NCBI GenBank assembly: GCA_012103295.1
Contig: WLXB01000023.1
Coordinates: 1-34,099 of the forward strand
Direction of reading: 5' to 3'
DNA from: Alphaproteobacteria bacterium
GTDB lineage: Bacteria > Pseudomonadota > Alphaproteobacteria > Rhodospirillales > Rhodospirillaceae
DNA length: 34,099 nt
Shown here piece by piece: positions 32,976 to 34,099 of the stretch. The position numbers and the translations under genes are program-made. How positions within the stretch are numbered: the stretch's first letter is position 1; every line of letters starts with the position of its first letter. Below the pieces are notes generated by a model. That model made no database searches. It was not told where the DNA came from and was given only the letters and a program-made list of their open reading frames with translations.

Positions 32976-34099
32976 CTAGTTCTCGTCCATGCCGACTTGT
33001 CCGGCCACACGAATAACCTCTTCCACAGAGGTTAAGCCAAGCGCGGCTTTAATAAGACCGTCTTCCAACAAGGTGCGAAAGTCGTCTTGTTCGGCGGCAT
33101 TATGCAATTCATGAACGGGCCGGTTTTGCATGACTAGATCAGCGATGCCATCAGTTACGGCGGCCATTTCATAAAGCCCCATTCGCCCGCGATACCCAGT
33201 GTGCTGGCATGCGTCACATCCCGTTGAGGTGATCCATTCAGGGGAGGCGGTAACAAGGTTCGCAAAACGATCTTGAATTGCTTCATATTTGGCAACGATT
33301 GGCTTCGGTGGTCGAGCGGTCGTTTTGCAATCTGGACAAACACGCCGCGCCAGTCTTTGGGCCATCACGGCGCGGACTGAAGACGCGACGAGGAACGGTT
33401 CAACACCCATGTCGATCAATCGTGTAAATGCGCTGAGCGAATCATTGGTGTGCAAAGTAGAAAAGACCATGTGCCCAGTCAGAGAGGCTTGAACAGCGAT
33501 CTCCGCAGTCTCAAGGTCTCGAATTTCCCCAATCATAATCGTATCGGGGTCTTGGCGCAGAATTGACCTTAGCGCCCGGGCAAACGAATACCCAATTTCT
33601 GCTTTGGTCTGTACCTGCGTAACCCCGTGGATGTTGTATTCGACAGGATCCTCGACGGTTATGATTTTTTTCTTACCATCAATTATATGTTCGAGAGTAG
33701 CTTTTAGCGTTGTCGATTTTCCGGAACCGGTCGGTCCGGTCACAAGAACAATGCCGTACGGTTCTTTCACCAGGGTGGAGAAGGCTTCGAAATGGTCGGC
33801 AGCCATACCGATGCGGTCGAGAGAAAAATCTTTTTGTTCTTTGAGCAGTATGCGCATGACAATAGATTCGCCCCAGACACCGGGCAAAGATGACACGCGA
33901 ACATCAAGGTCTTTACCGCTGATCCTCATGCCAATGCGCCCGTCTTGCGGCAGTCTCCGCTCCGCGATGTCGATTCCAGATATCAACTTGATGCGGGAGG
34001 CGACGGCATCAAATCGATTGCGCGGTAGTGTCAGGCGCGTTTGTAGAACGCCATCGACGCGATACCGAATGTCAAATTCTTGCTCTCGTGGCTCGACAT
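32976..34099 (-). CDS. gspE: Type II secretion ATPase GspE, N-terminus outside window
   Basis: The hexameric cytoplasmic ATPase that drives pseudopilus assembly. The reading frame continues to the right edge without a start, so the gene is cut by the window; the TTG at 33986 is internal. Visible from the edge inward: the N2 domain (DIRYRVDGVLQ, ISGIDIAERRLPQDGR), Walker A GPTGSGKSTT, the Asp box ITVEDPVEY, Walker B/arginine region IMIGEIRDLETAEIAVQASLTGH, the His box STLHTNDS, and the tetracysteine zinc motif CPDC ... CDAC that marks GspE/PilB-type ATPases. The gspL, gspM, gspK and gspG genes in the same locus favour GspE over PilB. It normally precedes gspF; here copy 7 follows after 16 bases. 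Confidence 0.96.
   Translation of the reverse strand, partial: VEPREQEFDIRYRVDGVLQTRLTLPRNRFDAVASRIKLISGIDIAERRLPQDGRIGMRISGKDLDVRVSSLPGVWGESIVMRILLKEQKDFSLDRIGMAADHFEAFSTLVKEPYGIVLVTGPTGSGKSTTLKATLEHIIDGKKKIITVEDPVEYNIHGVTQVQTKAEIGYSFARALRSILRQDPDTIMIGEIRDLETAEIAVQASLTGHMVFSTLHTNDSLSAFTRLIDMGVEPFLVASSVRAVMAQRLARRVCPDCKTTARPPKPIVAKYEAIQDRFANLVTASPEWITSTGCDACQHTGYRGRMGLYEMAAVTDGIADLVMQNRPVHELHNAAEQDDFRTLLEDGLIKAALGLTSVEEVIRVAGQVGMDEN

Noticed and set aside
1-34099. Mobile elements, attachment sites, tRNA genes and CRISPR arrays as an explanation for the transferase array.
   Set aside because: No transposase or integrase frame, no tRNA-like fold, no regularly spaced repeats and no terminal inverted repeats were seen by eye on either strand.

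Overview
The window looks like a chromosomal segment of an alphaproteobacterium with mid-range base composition. The best single clue is a SAM-II riboswitch, a class found almost entirely in Alphaproteobacteria, directly upstream of metZ. No finer placement is justified. Nearly every gene is on the minus strand; the one clear exception is a small TPR gene at 6081-6737. No tRNA, rRNA, CRISPR array, insertion sequence or transposase was seen, and no gene-free gap exceeds 300 bases.

Layout, left to right. (1) 1-4177 is housekeeping: trkH (K+ uptake), folE (GTP cyclohydrolase I), apaG, and metZ with its promoter, SAM-II aptamer and intrinsic terminator. (2) 4152-7808 holds accessory genes: a DxD glycosyltransferase preceded by a small TPR gene, a divergent TPR gene, a two-helix membrane protein and a Sel1-repeat lipoprotein. 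(3) 7830-18450 is most of a type II secretion system (T2SS), transcribed F-G-H-I-J-[TPR-glycosyltransferase]-K-L-M-C-D. (4) 18689-20143 encodes an exported, Ser/Thr-rich, lysine-poor protein with its own promoter, leader hairpin and strong terminator. (5) 20414-32959 is an array of six genes encoding TPR proteins with GT9-like glycosyltransferase domains, one of them a tandem double protein of 1003 residues, plus one small GT-A-type transferase. (6) 32976-34099 is the C-terminal part of gspE, which runs off the right edge.

The striking feature is the interleaving. A single T2SS (E ... F-D) is split by about 12.5 kb of TPR-glycosyltransferase genes and the exported protein, and a seventh TPR-glycosyltransferase sits inside the pseudopilin/assembly operon, its start codon overlapping the gspJ stop. 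In all there are eight GT9-like domains and two DxD transferases. The eight domains share a motif set (W-x-[ED]-Q...G-[DE]; G-[IL]-[SA]-W-x-S; QY or QH; SN-x-x-x-H; WY after a Ser/Leu) that appears to differ from the usual TPR-GT9 family by Asn in place of Asp in the last helix motif. My reading, an inference, is a dedicated glycosylate-and-secrete locus: TPR domains select a client, probably the Ser/Thr-rich protein or the pseudopilins; cytoplasmic transferases decorate it; Sec and the T2SS take it to the cell surface. This parallels in logic, not in homology, the serine-rich-repeat adhesin loci of Gram-positive bacteria, and in domain design the Caulobacter flagellin transferase FlmG.

Several T2SS parts are not in the window (prepilin peptidase GspO, pilotin, N-terminal GspE). 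The GspC-like protein lacks a PDZ domain and the secretin carries its own lipobox, so the machine is a reduced variant.
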